From contig OX345636.1 in NCBI GenBank assembly GCA_947044365.1, forward strand, positions 18,888,548 through 18,952,547: a stretch of 64,000 nt of DNA, read 5' to 3'. The notes below the pieces were generated by a model. The model did no database searches and was not told the origin of the DNA. It was given only the letters and a program-made list of their open reading frames with translations. The position numbers were made by a program, and so were the translations under genes. Origin of the DNA: Petrosia ficiformis. Its lineage: Eukaryota; Porifera; Demospongiae; Haplosclerida; Petrosiidae. Position 1 is the first letter of the stretch, and every line of letters begins with the position of its first letter. This document shows, piece by piece, positions 50,095-61,417 of the stretch.

Positions 50095-50267
50095 CTATAG
50101 GTAATTGTTGATAATCATAATTATCCTTTTCTATATCATGAATGTACATATATAGCACATGAATAAATGAATTAAATAAATGATAATTGTAGTTAGTGTC
50201 ATCAATTCAACAGATTAGAGCGGTATATAGCCTGCTCTTTTATTAAATCTGTCCAAAGCCAATAGCA

Positions 50268-53200
50268 TTAGATAGGCCAAAACACGTCATATTTGAAAGT
50301 TTCATATTCATGTACATGCGGAACAATTGGTAGACTTAGCACATTGCAGCAGGTATTGGCTTTTGGATAAGGAGAGTCGGTATGAAAATCTATACTTGGT
50401 GTTGGTGTAAATCCTATTGGAGGAATAGATGATGCACCTGTGGCAAAGGCAAGCAGATCACTGAGTGATATAGAAACTGATTCTGTGTCAGAAATTTGGA
50501 TTGTGCCCTTTGATGCTACATGAATAAATTAAATCATGTTAGAAACAAAATCGGTATAAGTATAGTACCTTCCAATTCTTGTAAAAAATTAATAAAGTAA
50601 ATGTATGTCTTTTCCTCAACCTCTCTGACATTTGAGCCTTCTGGTGAAAATGAAGAAACTATGAATAAGTCTTGCAAACTGTCTGCAGTAAGGCAACACT
50701 TAACAGCAACAAACAATTGTCTAGTTGCTGTAGGATAATTTTTCAGCAGACTGAGAAAATCTAGTGCCTGAAGACCATCTTTTATTTCATCAAGCTCTGC
50801 TTTCACTCGGATCTATAACAAAATTATTAAAAATAGTTAAGATAATTACAACATTGTACACAGTACTAAACCAATATTATTGTAAACATATTATTGCTTA
50901 CTACAGCATAGTGTGTAGCAATTAGTCGTAGAATCTTTGGCTTCTGTAGCATGGTATACAATTCAGCACTTTGAATTACACCACATTCAAATCGAAAGTC
51001 AAAATTATCACTTCCAAGCATACTTTGTAAAGTAGCGTCATCAGTTGCATCTTCCAACTGTATAAAATATTATAGATCACTCGAGTAAAGGCAAAAAATA
51101 TTTCACAAACCATTTTTATGGCCCGCAGGGCCATCCCTATGATTGCTTTCCCACGGGTTCGATGTATGTTTATATATATATTTCTAGCCTGTTACTATGT
51201 TGTTGCTATGTGTTATATTTCAACTATAAGGAAGTTATAGACCGGTTTATAACTTCCCAGTTTCGCAGACGCTGTAACCAAGGTAATAGTATAGCGCATG
51301 CGTAAATTAGAAAATTGTGTGGGCGGGGCGTTGCAGAAACAACTGTTTTTAGCTCTATAACTCTTGCATTTTACAAGATTCAAGATTGTAATTTCTTTTA
51401 CTGGTGAGTTGAAGTGTTAAGAAAGCTACAGATGTGAAATTCATGCTTCGTTAGTTGCAGAAGAACAGCAAGGCGAATGCATGAAACGTCCCGGGCTACG
51501 CCCACACTCTGGCTAAGCTTCATAACTTCCGTATTTTTAACAGTACAGACTTTTAACTTGTTTCAATGTATAGAAGAACTTCTAAGAACGTCATACATAT
51601 CAACATTATCCTTCGTTAGTTGCTGGAAGGTAGCAAGGCGAGTGTTTGAATTGAAGTGGGTGGCTAGAAAACAGTTATAAAATGCGCGTGCGGTTTATAA
51701 CAGAATTCTAAGCCCGCGCACTCGGGCGTGCCGCCCTCGTTGCTAGGGCTTAGAATTCTGTTATAAACCGCACGCGCATTTTATAACTATAACATATATA
51801 TTTTCTTGTGTCCACTTACGCGAGTATGCGTTGTATACGTAGTTAAGGAAGTTACATCATTCCCGGGGGCTTGGTCAATTAATGAGCGTGGCGCGTAAAA
51901 GAACGCGCGATCATTGATCAAGCTCTACACACTACACAGCAGCAGAAAGAAATCTGTGTAGCTTATGTAGAAACTGGAACTAATAGCTAGCTATTCTGCC
52001 TGAAATATATTCCTAAAGTTCTACAAGGTCCTTTGAAAGGTCAGGAGAGTAGATAATCAAAATAATAAGCTGTTGTCTTTCATGCTTGATAAAGTCAGCC
52101 ATGATTACCGAATGCTGGACACCACAAAGCAGTCATAGAGATATGTTTATCTTTACTTAAATTTGTAAAGCAATCATAGGGATGTTTTTTTTCTCTATAT
52201 ACACTTGTTAGTTTATATTTTATTTCAGTATCTGGTACATCTTCAGAGGTGGCAAGAATTTTCTCAATACCATATGACAGATAGTCTACTACAGCAGGGG
52301 ATAGACACTGTGGTCCTGGACCACCTTGAACAACTGACACTGCTATCATCTGTCCTATGTACTTGAAGGTTCTCTTTTCTAGCTCTGCCATGTTATGTAC
52401 AGGGATCCTGCAATTATCAGGGCCTTCGAAAAGGTTGTTGTTTCGCATGCACTCTTGCATTAGTATACATAGAAACTCCCTGCATGGGCCACCAGCATCA
52501 ACTGCTGGTTCTCCAACAAATGTGATTCGGATATGTGAAGTAAAAGGAAACCCTCTTTTAAAAGTAGCTAGTGCATCATCCCAAACATGGCGACGGCGTA
52601 CTGTTATTCTAAAAATATCACTAGTATCACCAGACAGAACTTTACGTTGATGATCTTGGACAATATCTTTAATACTTATGGGGTTCCTGATCAAATTAAG
52701 TAATAATTATAATACATTATTTATAATCACTGCAGACCTGTTAGTATACCTTAAAGCTGGAGGTGTGAGAGGTGATATTGTGGAGGAGATGGAGATAATT
52801 CATTTGAATCACTGTCTTCAACCAAGTTGATATAAGTACTACATGATTACGTAAATATATTTATAAAATCTTACTTAACTGTATTCACCACACCTGTAAT
52901 AATTTCTACTCGTACATTCAATTTGTTCTTCTTCCATAAACTCTTCGACAGATAGGGTAGGGGAAGGTTGCTCAGACTGCAGTTTTGAATATGGTTTGGC
53001 AACTTCAAGACTTGCATTAGTATCACTATCAATATTGGTCTGTTAAAAAATATTTTTATTATAGTGGTTTAAATATTATACACATCATGCCATCAGGTAC
53101 TTGTGATGTATATACATTCAACCACAATTAACATATAGGTTGTTGTAAGCACCACCAATGTGCTTACTTGTACTAACTGTATAAAAAGCTGTTATAAACA

Positions 53201-53680
53201 GATTACCTCAAAATCTTGTAGTGCTAAAATGTAGATGGGCATCTTAGCATTCTTCCCAGCTACTGCACTAGCAGTCCATGTAAAACTTTCTGACAAGGAT
53301 GGGATCATTAGTGTTTTGCTTCCTCCGCCAGCTGGTTGTAATACATTGAATCTAAACTTATGATTTTGTTTCATTGGTTTCCTGAACACAGCTCGTATCT
53401 CTTGAAAGATTTCTTCCTCACTCATAGTTGAATCAAGATGGATTTTACCAATTAAACCATTGGATGCAAGCATTTGTCGCACCTTTCCACTTCTAGATAT
53501 AGGGATGCTTCCATCTGTTTCTATAAAATTCTTTGGGAGACAAATTATATCACGATCATACTCAAACATCTTGCAACGTTTCGGCTTATTTGTAGCCAAT
53601 GACCCAGACTGAATGGCCCTCACTCTTTTCCCAAATGAAGATGGTAGTGGTCTAATAGAATGATTAACCAGTAAATGCAT
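50268..53680 (-). CDS. HECT-domain E3 ubiquitin ligase of the transposon (interrupted)
   Basis: Minus-strand multi-exon gene. Approximate exons: 53680-53207 (N-terminal module with KPMKQNHKFRFNVLQPAGGG and KNAKMPIYILAL), 53039-52895 (acidic linker), a short exon near 52830-52752 whose frame I could not join cleanly, 52686 to about 52212 (HECT N-lobe: FVGEPAVDAGGPCREF, LEKRTFKYIGQMIA), 51057-50902, 50812-50569 and 50515-50268 (C-lobe). The last exon has FATGASSIPPIGF and PKANTCCNVLSLP, where the first Cys aligns with the catalytic HECT cysteine. A MITE (51117-52213) lies between the N-lobe exon and the rest and may have removed the splice donor. Role in the element is unknown; ubiquitin transfer is inferred from the fold. 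Confidence 0.8.
51117..52213. mobile_element. GGCCCGTAGGGCC-family MITE nested in the HECT gene, itself interrupted
   Basis: Left end TATGGCCCGCAGGGCCATCC at 51117; right end ATCATAGGGATG then TATATACACTTGTT near 52210. The family sequence is broken between about 51187 and 51795 by a further insertion. This is a three-level nest: insertion in MITE in transposon gene. Confidence 0.75.
51187..51795. mobile_element. Insertion with 41-bp perfect hairpin
   Basis: Non-family sequence inside the MITE. It contains ACCGGTTTATAACTTCC near the left and a perfect inverted repeat with 41-bp arms (51675-51715 and 51746-51786; arm starts TTATAAAATGCGCGTGCGG) around a 30-bp GC-rich loop. No protein is recognised; exact ends are uncertain. 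Confidence 0.6.
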
Positions 53681-53934
53681 TGTATATCACATAATTATAT
53701 TATTATAATAATTATTACTATTATTTTAATTCTATAATAATTATAATTATACATAATTATATAGAATTAAAATAATAGTAATAATTATTATAATAATATA
53801 ATTATGTGATATACAATGCATTTACTGGTTAATCATTCTATTAGACCACTACCATCTTCATTTGGGAAAAGAGTGAGGGCCATTCAGTCTGGGTCATTGG
53901 CTACAAATAAGCCGAAACGTTGCAAGATGTTTGA
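53562..53934. repeat. 175-bp inverted duplication over the HECT gene start
   Basis: Arms 53562-53736 and 53760-53934 are complementary along their whole length around a 23-bp AT loop. Both arms encode the same MHLLVNHSIRPLPSSFGKRV start of the HECT protein; the right copy runs into unrelated sequence after KCMFE-like codons. So the gene's first about 40 codons exist twice, back to back. Confidence 0.92.
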
Positions 53935-54000
53935 ACGTATTGAAAATAAATATGAACCAATTATAATTTGCATTAATAATTATTATACATTATTATTAAC

Positions 54001-54222
54001 AGTTATTGATAAATATTGATCAAAAGCAACCGTTATTTATAAATATCGATCAAAAGTAACAGTTATTTATAAATATCGATCAAAAGTAACCGTTATTTAT
54101 AAATATCGATCAAAAGTAACAGTTATTTATAAATATCGATCCTAAGTAACAGTTATTTATAAATATCGATCAAAACTAACAGTTATTTATAAATATCGAA
54201 CAAAAGTAACAAATATCGATCA
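54001..54222. repeat. 30-bp minisatellite in the right TIR
   Basis: About seven units of AGTTATTTATAAATATCGATC plus AAAAGTAAC, the complement of the left-end unit. Shorter than the left array, so the two ends have changed copy number independently. Confidence 0.93.
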
Positions 54223-54550
54223 AACGTACAAGTGTAAATACCGCATAGTTCACAAGTGACGACTTGCATGAATTTTGAGACAAACGGCACGCCATAACTA
54301 AGTGTTCTTTCTTGAGTTTAGGAATTTTCGTATAACAGTATGCGTACGAAATTTAAAACTTCGAAAATTAACGGGTATATGGGAATAAACGGTATTAGTA
54401 AATAATAACGTACGCACGTACGAAATATTATACATACGAAAAATAAAAATTCGAAATATTTTAGAGACGAAATATTCCCAATTTACGGTAGTTTATATAC
54501 TGCTCTGTAGTACCTCTAATCAAAAATCTATTAGTCTTTTAATTATCTAG

Positions 54551-54805
54551 ATTTGTATATCATTTCTTCTATCATTTCTTCTACATTTGGGATTAGTTGT
54601 GATTCCAAAATCAGTAACTGAGTCCAGAATCTTAGAAAACTTCAAAGCTACTGAGATTACCCTGATGCCTGAAGATATTGAGACACTAGAACGAATTGAT
54701 AAGAATTTTCGTCTGATCACATTTAAACCCTTCATGACTTCTTGTTCAGGCTTGACTGTTGATACATTTTGGGACACTTTTGAAGATAAAGCCTTCAAAG
54801 TTTAA
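54551..54805 (+). pseudogene. Orphan AKR-4 last exon
   Basis: Copy of AKR-4 exon 9 (24555-24797) with an in-frame 12-bp duplication (ATCATTTCTTCT) just after the acceptor and one Leu-to-Phe change in ENFKATEI. The reading frame to the stop is kept, but no other AKR exons lie upstream, where the 6.2-kb transposon sits. Passenger of the block duplication. Confidence 0.88.
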
Positions 54806-56418
54806 AGAAACTCTGTCCCTGACTTAGTTTGAAGTTGTGTTCACATTATAACCTCACTTATAGTTAATGTTGCTTGCGACTTTCAATCCATTTATACTGA
54901 TGTTCATTTATATTAATCCTGAAAATATTTATCAGCTTTGTCATGTAAATTAATGTTGTGTTATATTTTCTATATAATATTATGTACGTAGTTCAATTCA
55001 AAACTTAATGATAATTCTTTTAAGTACTAAGTAATGTGTGTAGTTATGACCCACATGGCCATAAAAATGAATATTTTAAATTCTAATGTATGTATTATGA
55101 TTATGTCATTATCTAGTAAGTATATACAGTTTCTTTTGTAGTGCTTCTAAGGATCAAGTCGTTTCTTTGAGAGAGAGAGCACTTATCCCACCAAAGTGAA
55201 ACCCTAGGCACTTTAGTTGTATTGTCACCCAGTTGTGTAAAACAGCTGCATGCATAGTGGTTCGTTGTTAACATTAGAGCAGTAGATGGAGTTTAGAGGA
55301 GGTTGTGCTTGTGCAACTTCAAGTCATTGTGGAATTAAATCTGCTATATATAATAATTATGAGTTTTGTAACTAACTTTAATATAAATAAAATAATATTA
55401 AGCTATTGACAAATTGAATGAACAAACAAACAAACTGTTACAAAAATCATTCTTCCTTTTGAGCAAACATAGTGAGTGGTCTTTATAATAATAATTATAA
55501 ATGCTGCAGTCTCAATAATTTACAAGCATGTAATATAACCACAATAATTAAAATGTGGAGTGAAGTGTACACAACTTCTGGAGTTATAACAATTATACCC
55601 TGTAACCACACTAACTTATGTAGTGTGAATATGTACAGTACTGTCAATAATAATATATTTAACCTGTAATTGGACATTGGCCTGCAAATGTATAAACTGA
55701 GTATACTAAATAGTTTTGTTAAAGTGCATGTGTATATATGTATTTGTTTTTGTAAAGTAGCTAAAATGGCAGTAAAACATTGTTTTCCACCCATCAGATA
55801 GTTTAATCCTAATCCTTGTTCGTGGACGGTTACTGTAATCATGTGTATGCGCAAGCGAGTATTATCCAATTTTCCACAAACATTGGCATTCATTAACATT
55901 CAATTATAATTGCATAAATTACAAGAGAACACCATAGTTCTGAATTGCTCATTCGTCCAACCATCCAGGCCATGCATTCACAGAAAGTGTGGAACATAGT
56001 GTACATAGAATTATATAGACCTTTGGTTTGTGTCTTCAGATGTGATATAGCACGATAGCTTGAGCTATGTAAACATCCTTGGACAGAAACCTCGAGTATA
56101 ATTTTGTTATATAAGACTGGGAAGTTTACTGTAATAAATTATGTATTTATTGCTTCTGACAACTTATTAGTGCTGGTTTGCACAGATAACATTCTAAGGT
56201 AGTGTTTGGATTGTTCCACTTCCCTGGCACTGGTATGTACATTTTTTTCAGACAGGCCACAATTTTAATTAAAAATTCAGAATCTAATTTATATACGAGT
56301 AATTGTAAAGTTATGAATTTGAAATCTGTACTATCCAAAAAAATATACAATAAATTATAATGACTAATATATGTATACAGCAATAACTATAGTACTATTT
56401 TTATAATAGTTCACAATT
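54806..56418. other. Intergenic, block B
   Basis: Copy of 24798-26258 with indels, including about 110 bp near 55380-55490 not seen in block A. No gene recognised. Confidence 0.55.
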
Positions 56419-59400
56419 CTACCACTCAGCTGGTTGCCACATGGGAAGTTCAGGGATATCAATGACAACATCTTCTGTTGGCATGGCACCATATTTCTAT
56501 TTTAAGAAAGTAATTTGTATTATGATTAAAATGTATGATCATTTAATCAATACACAGTTTATATTTCAAAACTTCAAAATTGAACCACACATCAACCAGC
56601 CGTCCTAAAGCTCATGTACAGTATTACTCATGTTAAGTATGACTATTAAAGCACAGGTGTTGTACATTATTAATATGTTTTACACACAATGTATATAATA
56701 CAATAATATTAGAGCAGAAGTACATGTATACTTACTCCTGAATCAGTGGCCTCCTCTCCAACTATCTTAGTATAAAGTTTGTTAAGTCTTCCAGGAGGAA
56801 TTTTGTGTTTACGCAAAACATCCACATAGTATTCCAATCCAAGTTTCAGATCATTTCGTGAAATTTCAAAATCACGATGAATATTATCTACTGCAGCCAG
56901 GACATGTATGAAAGCGATAATAAAAATATTTGGATCTGTAATATTTTCTTGGTCACATGCAATGAATATAGAAGCAACACTATACATCATCGAAGCCAAC
57001 GCAGCAGATAGTATAGGACCATTAAGCAATTCACGCTTTTCCAATTCTGCCAAAGCCCCTTCAGAACTTGCAGCAGTTTGAAGCCAAGGTAGACATTTGT
57101 CTTCTATAGGCTGTATTTTCTTAGTATGCCGTGAGAAGTCGTAATACTCCAAAACGAAACTGAATCTTCCAGGAGCAGCTGAATCAGTTTGTTCTTCTTC
57201 TGAGTCAAAATAGCTCTGAACAAAAGCTGTCAGTTGATAGTACTTAAACTCCGGTTGCATCATGCGCCATGTCAGCACATCTTCTCTAGAGACATATGAG
57301 AGTAGAAGAGATGAAAAGGCCATGCAGCAAGCATCACAGTTTTCATATATCTCCTTAATGGGAAGTTTACCAGGTTGAGCATAAGATTTGAACAAATTCG
57401 AACAAAAGAAATAATTAAAAATGGATTGTCCAAGTGCTGTGACTACTAAAGATGCTTCATTAGCAGTGCACGATGCGAACACATACAACCCACCAATGTG
57501 GAGTTCATGTTCTACTGTACCAATAGCAATGACTTCAGCCATTCCACCAGAATAACAGCTGTCAAGAATTATGAGAACATAGCGACCATGAAAACGAACC
57601 CCGTGGAGCCAACTTGTTATCTTCTCACCAGTAATGAATTTCTCTTCAGTACGATCAAAATCTGCTGGTACAAGACCCCATTGATACTTCCCAGCCTTTC
57701 CGACTTTAAGTCCATGCCCAGTGAAGTGGAATATAAATATTCCATTTGTGTCTACTTTGTTAGCTGCAGACAGGAATGTGCGTTTTATCCCATCAAATGT
57801 GCAATCTTCTACCTTCCTAGATGCAACAAATGATTGAACATTTTGTGAAGGCAGACCAACTAGGAAGAAAAGATAAATAAAAATTTAAACAGTGAATTAT
57901 TAAACATCAAATCTAAAGTAACACAAGTACTTAGCTGGATCAATCACTGGCTGTATGCAAACATTTAAGGTGATAGGTGAGAGTTTTATGAATAATTAAT
58001 AGACACAACGAAAGCATCGTGTAGAACCTTCACCCATGACCATGCAGAGGTCAGAGTTCATGTACAAAAAATGAGCATAATGTGGAGATGGTGTGTAAGG
58101 CTGTGAAAAGGTGTTTCATTTGAATTATGAAACTTGAAGGGTTTTTTAAGACAAGAAGGAAACACTATGTAAACTTTAAAATTATATTTCTCTTTACATC
58201 AAAGTAGATATTCTGATTATCTCACCACATTAATTTTATTTTAATCATTAGGCTATAATTGCCTCTTGAGGAGGTACTTTGGTAAAGTCAAGGGGTAATT
58301 AATAAAGGGGGGGTTGGGGTTAAAAAAAATAATGCTTGGGGTGGTACCTGTATTATCTTGAATAGTTTTTGTACACTTGTTTATTGCTTAGTATAGATTC
58401 AAAATAAAGTAAACAGGGTTATTCTGTCAGTTAAAATTTATGCTTTTTTGCATCCTAGTCTAGTAATGGGCAGGCCCGTTGAGAAAGGGGGGCAAAGGAG
58501 GTAATTCCCTGGAGCCCCTACCTTTTGTGGGGCCCCACAGCTTTTCCAAAATTATTATTATTGAGGTTATAATAATAGTAGTACATGTGTAATTGTTCAG
58601 TAGTTGAAACCTTCCTGAAGCATGAAGTGAAAACTCTTAAAATAACATATGGTGAATTGTATATGGGTGTGGACAATGTTAATAGTTTGCCATGCCCCTA
58701 TGAGTACTCAATTAACCCCAAAATGTTTAGCTGTGCTTCGCTTGCCGAGAGCCCCCTCCCTTCCTTCCTCGGGCTTCTTTAATGTCTCAGCGGCCCTGGT
58801 AATGGGGCTGGCGAATTTAATTTTGTTTTAATGGAAATTAATATGTGTGGGAGGCACTTCACAAGCAACTCTTGTTAGCTTTTCTAAATTACTTAGCCAG
58901 AGAGAAACACTTCCAACACAATCCATAGCTACAAAAATTAAGCTCTAACACAATAGGGCATGGTAAATTATTGAGGACGTACCCACTTGATGCTTGAATC
59001 AAGTACCAGTGGGTAATATCAAGTGGGCACAGTAAATAAGTACCCTAGGATTGAGGGCAAACGCACATGAAATATGCAAGGTGACTTATGACCCAGTTGC
59101 TGTTTGATTGAGCCCTCAAACCTGCACATAAACTAAATCTTAAAGACTGGTCATGGTACCAGTGCAAAAGACAGTCTAATCATTATGCATACCTGTTTTT
59201 CGAAACATTGCTGCTATGTGCTCTGCGTCAAATCCAGCAATTTTTGTGAGAGTCTTATGTCGATAGTTTGGACTGGTTTGTAAATCAATCCCATAGCTAA
59301 CCATATAACTTTGTTCAGGAGAAAATTCTAGAATTTCAGGAGGTGTGTGAGCGTCCAATACGATTTCACCATGTTTGTGAATCACTCTGTGAGATCTCAA

Positions 59401-59421
59401 AGTCCCTTCTAACTGTCCCAT
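56419..59421 (-). CDS. Caspase-like (peptidase C14) protein, copy B, 476 aa
   Basis: Paralogue of the gene at 26259-29268. Exons 59421-59193, 57859-56736, 56496-56419; total 1431 nt, open, 476 aa. Exons 1 and 2 have exactly the same lengths as in copy A (229 and 1124 nt), and the catalytic FHFTGHG and LDSCYSGG motifs are unchanged. Replacements include Gln to Leu at residue 3, a Gln-to-His change just before the catalytic strand (FHGRYVLI), Asp to Val and Ser to Pro. One base lost in the last exon changes the end from QPAAVVEL to QPAEW. The intact frame over about 1.4 kb suggests both copies are maintained or the split is recent. Confidence 0.85.
58471..58798. mobile_element. hAT-type MITE, block B copy
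   Basis: Same insertion as 28319-28646, with GTAATGGG duplications at 58463-58470 and 58799-58806. Shared position dates it before the block duplication. Confidence 0.87.
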
Positions 59422-59816
59422 GGTACAATTTTGATGGCGTAGGCACTAGAGTCTACTATGAGTCACTGGAGGAGGTGCGTAGGCGAGGTGCTAGGCGGGT
59501 CTCCATATCCACCGCCTACGTTACTTCATGTACATGTATATGTGGCACGTGCATGGGTGTGGTTTGAACAATATATCTTTTCCCGTACCATTTTCTTACC
59601 CCATAATATTATCTAGTTTCGTAGCCAAATTTCAATTTGCATCATTATTGAGTTGCAGTGTAATCATGTATTAATTTCATGACACTATTGCACTATAATT
59701 ATTGCATATAAAGTCCACACATCCTAATTTTGAGGTCATTGAACCGCGTTGGACTTATCATGTTGTGCAAGGCTGCTACACTGGGTGCAGCAGCTATGAA
59801 GACTGGATCCAATTAA

Positions 59817-60429
59817 GGTTGTAGTCTTTTCCGTGGGCGGATGCTACTCCAATCAGCTTCTAGTCTTGCAAGCTTCTTGCTGCATACAATCTGGTTCCAT
59901 TCTGTATTTTTTGGAAGCCACACCCACCCGGGGGTATAATTATTGGGCCTAAATGTTTTGACTGATAGTTTATTTTCAGAAACAGAGCTAAACACGCCCC
60001 ACGGGTGGTGGAGGTTACGGTGGGTGGGAAACAATGGCGGGTAACTGTAGTTGCTCTCTGAGAAAGATCGGAGTTTGATAGTGCCTAGAAAGGTAGATTT
60101 TATGGTTTCAGTGAAAAGCTACAGAATTCAGCTTTCTTCAGCCTCTTGTAACTATAAAAGTAAAATGAATTTCCAGAAAACGGCTCTATTTGTTTTCTGT
60201 AAATGCATTGTACTTGGTGCACGCCATGATTGGTGGGCGTGGCTTTCTCGGTTTTGTACTTATTGAGATTGCAAAAATGGACATTTTATATATGTTTTAT
60301 CTATTCCAGGACCCTATAAAGGTGATTAGAAGATATGAAGGTTGCTACTACACCAGGTTAGAGTCATATTATATAATATTCTATTTTGAAACTGATTGGA
60401 GTCGCATTCGCCCACTCCCTAGTACCACC
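59817..60429. mobile_element. TTAA-type MITE, copy 3 (block B only)
   Basis: 613 bp, flanked by TTAA (59813-59816 and 60430-60433). In reverse orientation it is close to copy 1 at 277-889. Block A has the empty site CCAATTAATGTGGG near 30315. About 45 bp of AT-rich filler (to 60478) follows before similarity resumes, so the insertion or its repair was not simple. Confidence 0.82.
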
Positions 60430-60478
60430 TTAACAGTTAAACTTAGCAGTATCATTAATTAAGAAAGTTAACATATTA

Positions 60479-61417
60479 ATGTGGGTTTGTTTGAGGTATG
60501 AAATCTGAACCCTCAGGAATTATCATGAAGCTGAAGAGGGCTTATCACAGGACCTAGGATTATATTTCAACTTGGGTCTAACATGATTTCATCTTTTGGC
60601 CTATGAAGTCCCGGCATAAACACTAATGAATGTTACTGTTTTTTTAATTATTATTATTTTACTTACAGGTTTCAAAATTTCAACCATCTGGAACTTTCAA
60701 ATGCTTGTCACGTTTTGTTGTCTTCCTGTGAAACAAAACTATATATTTTTGTGACTGAGATGGTGTTCTGCTACTACACTAATATGTACATACATACAAT
60801 GGCTTTATTTACATCAGTGTGTACATTGTTGAGTACAAGTCAGGAAATGCTTTCTACAGCACAACAAAATGTGTGTTTAGTTAGCATTGTATTGCATGAA
60901 TGATTCCCTTTAACATCAGTGAAATGAAATATAAGCAGACAGCACCCTAAAATTATAGTGCTTTAACTATAATTAGTACAAACTACAAACTATATAGCTA
61001 TCTGTGGTATAGGATGTATGTATGCTGAAAACAACTAATCCTTGCAACTATTGACCACTAAATTAGTTATTTTATTAACTAGTTTGTTTTTGCAGTGTTT
61101 AGAGACAGTTTGTATATATAGTGGAAACCACAAACATGTCTCAGACAACCTAAATTTGTGCAGTGTGATCGTGGGTTCACTTCCTAAAGACAGGTTGTAC
61201 ACCTTTGTTAAGATTCATGCTATTTAGCATCCATTGTGGTCAAATTAGTATGAATCCTTCAAAGTAGGTGTGTGTATAACCTAATTATAGCTTCTACATA
61301 ACTGTTTTAATAGTAATAGTACTAACTGAATGAAAAAATGCAAGAAAAGAAACCAATAGGTTACAAAACTATTATAATTATAAAAAAACATTTATAATTA
61401 TAGATAATTGTAAATAG
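60479..61417. other. Intergenic, block B
   Basis: Very close copy of 30318-31257. No gene recognised. Confidence 0.5.

Larger units (their letters stand above)
48091..54296. mobile_element. 6.2-kb DNA transposon: DDE transposase + HECT ligase, minisatellite TIRs
   Basis: Apparently complete element. The termini TATGGCGTGCCG and CGGCACGCCATA open inverted repeats that match over about 140 bp before merging into a shared 30-bp tandem repeat on both sides. A perfect 6-bp duplication ACTAAG lies at 48085-48090 and 54297-54302. Cargo: an integrase-like DDE transposase on the plus strand (48931-50094, frameshifted) and a HECT-domain gene on the minus strand (50268-53680). The two genes converge, their stops about 170 bp apart. 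A nested MITE at 51117-52213 interrupts the HECT gene. From memory, TAY...RTA ends, a 6-bp duplication and an IS3-like transposase fit the IS3EU superfamily; that assignment is inference. Confidence 0.9.

Noticed and set aside
60190..60462. 90-codon ORF with [19 protein letters not shown]
   Set aside because: It is the end of the TTAA MITE; the same reading appears in each copy simply because the DNA repeats.
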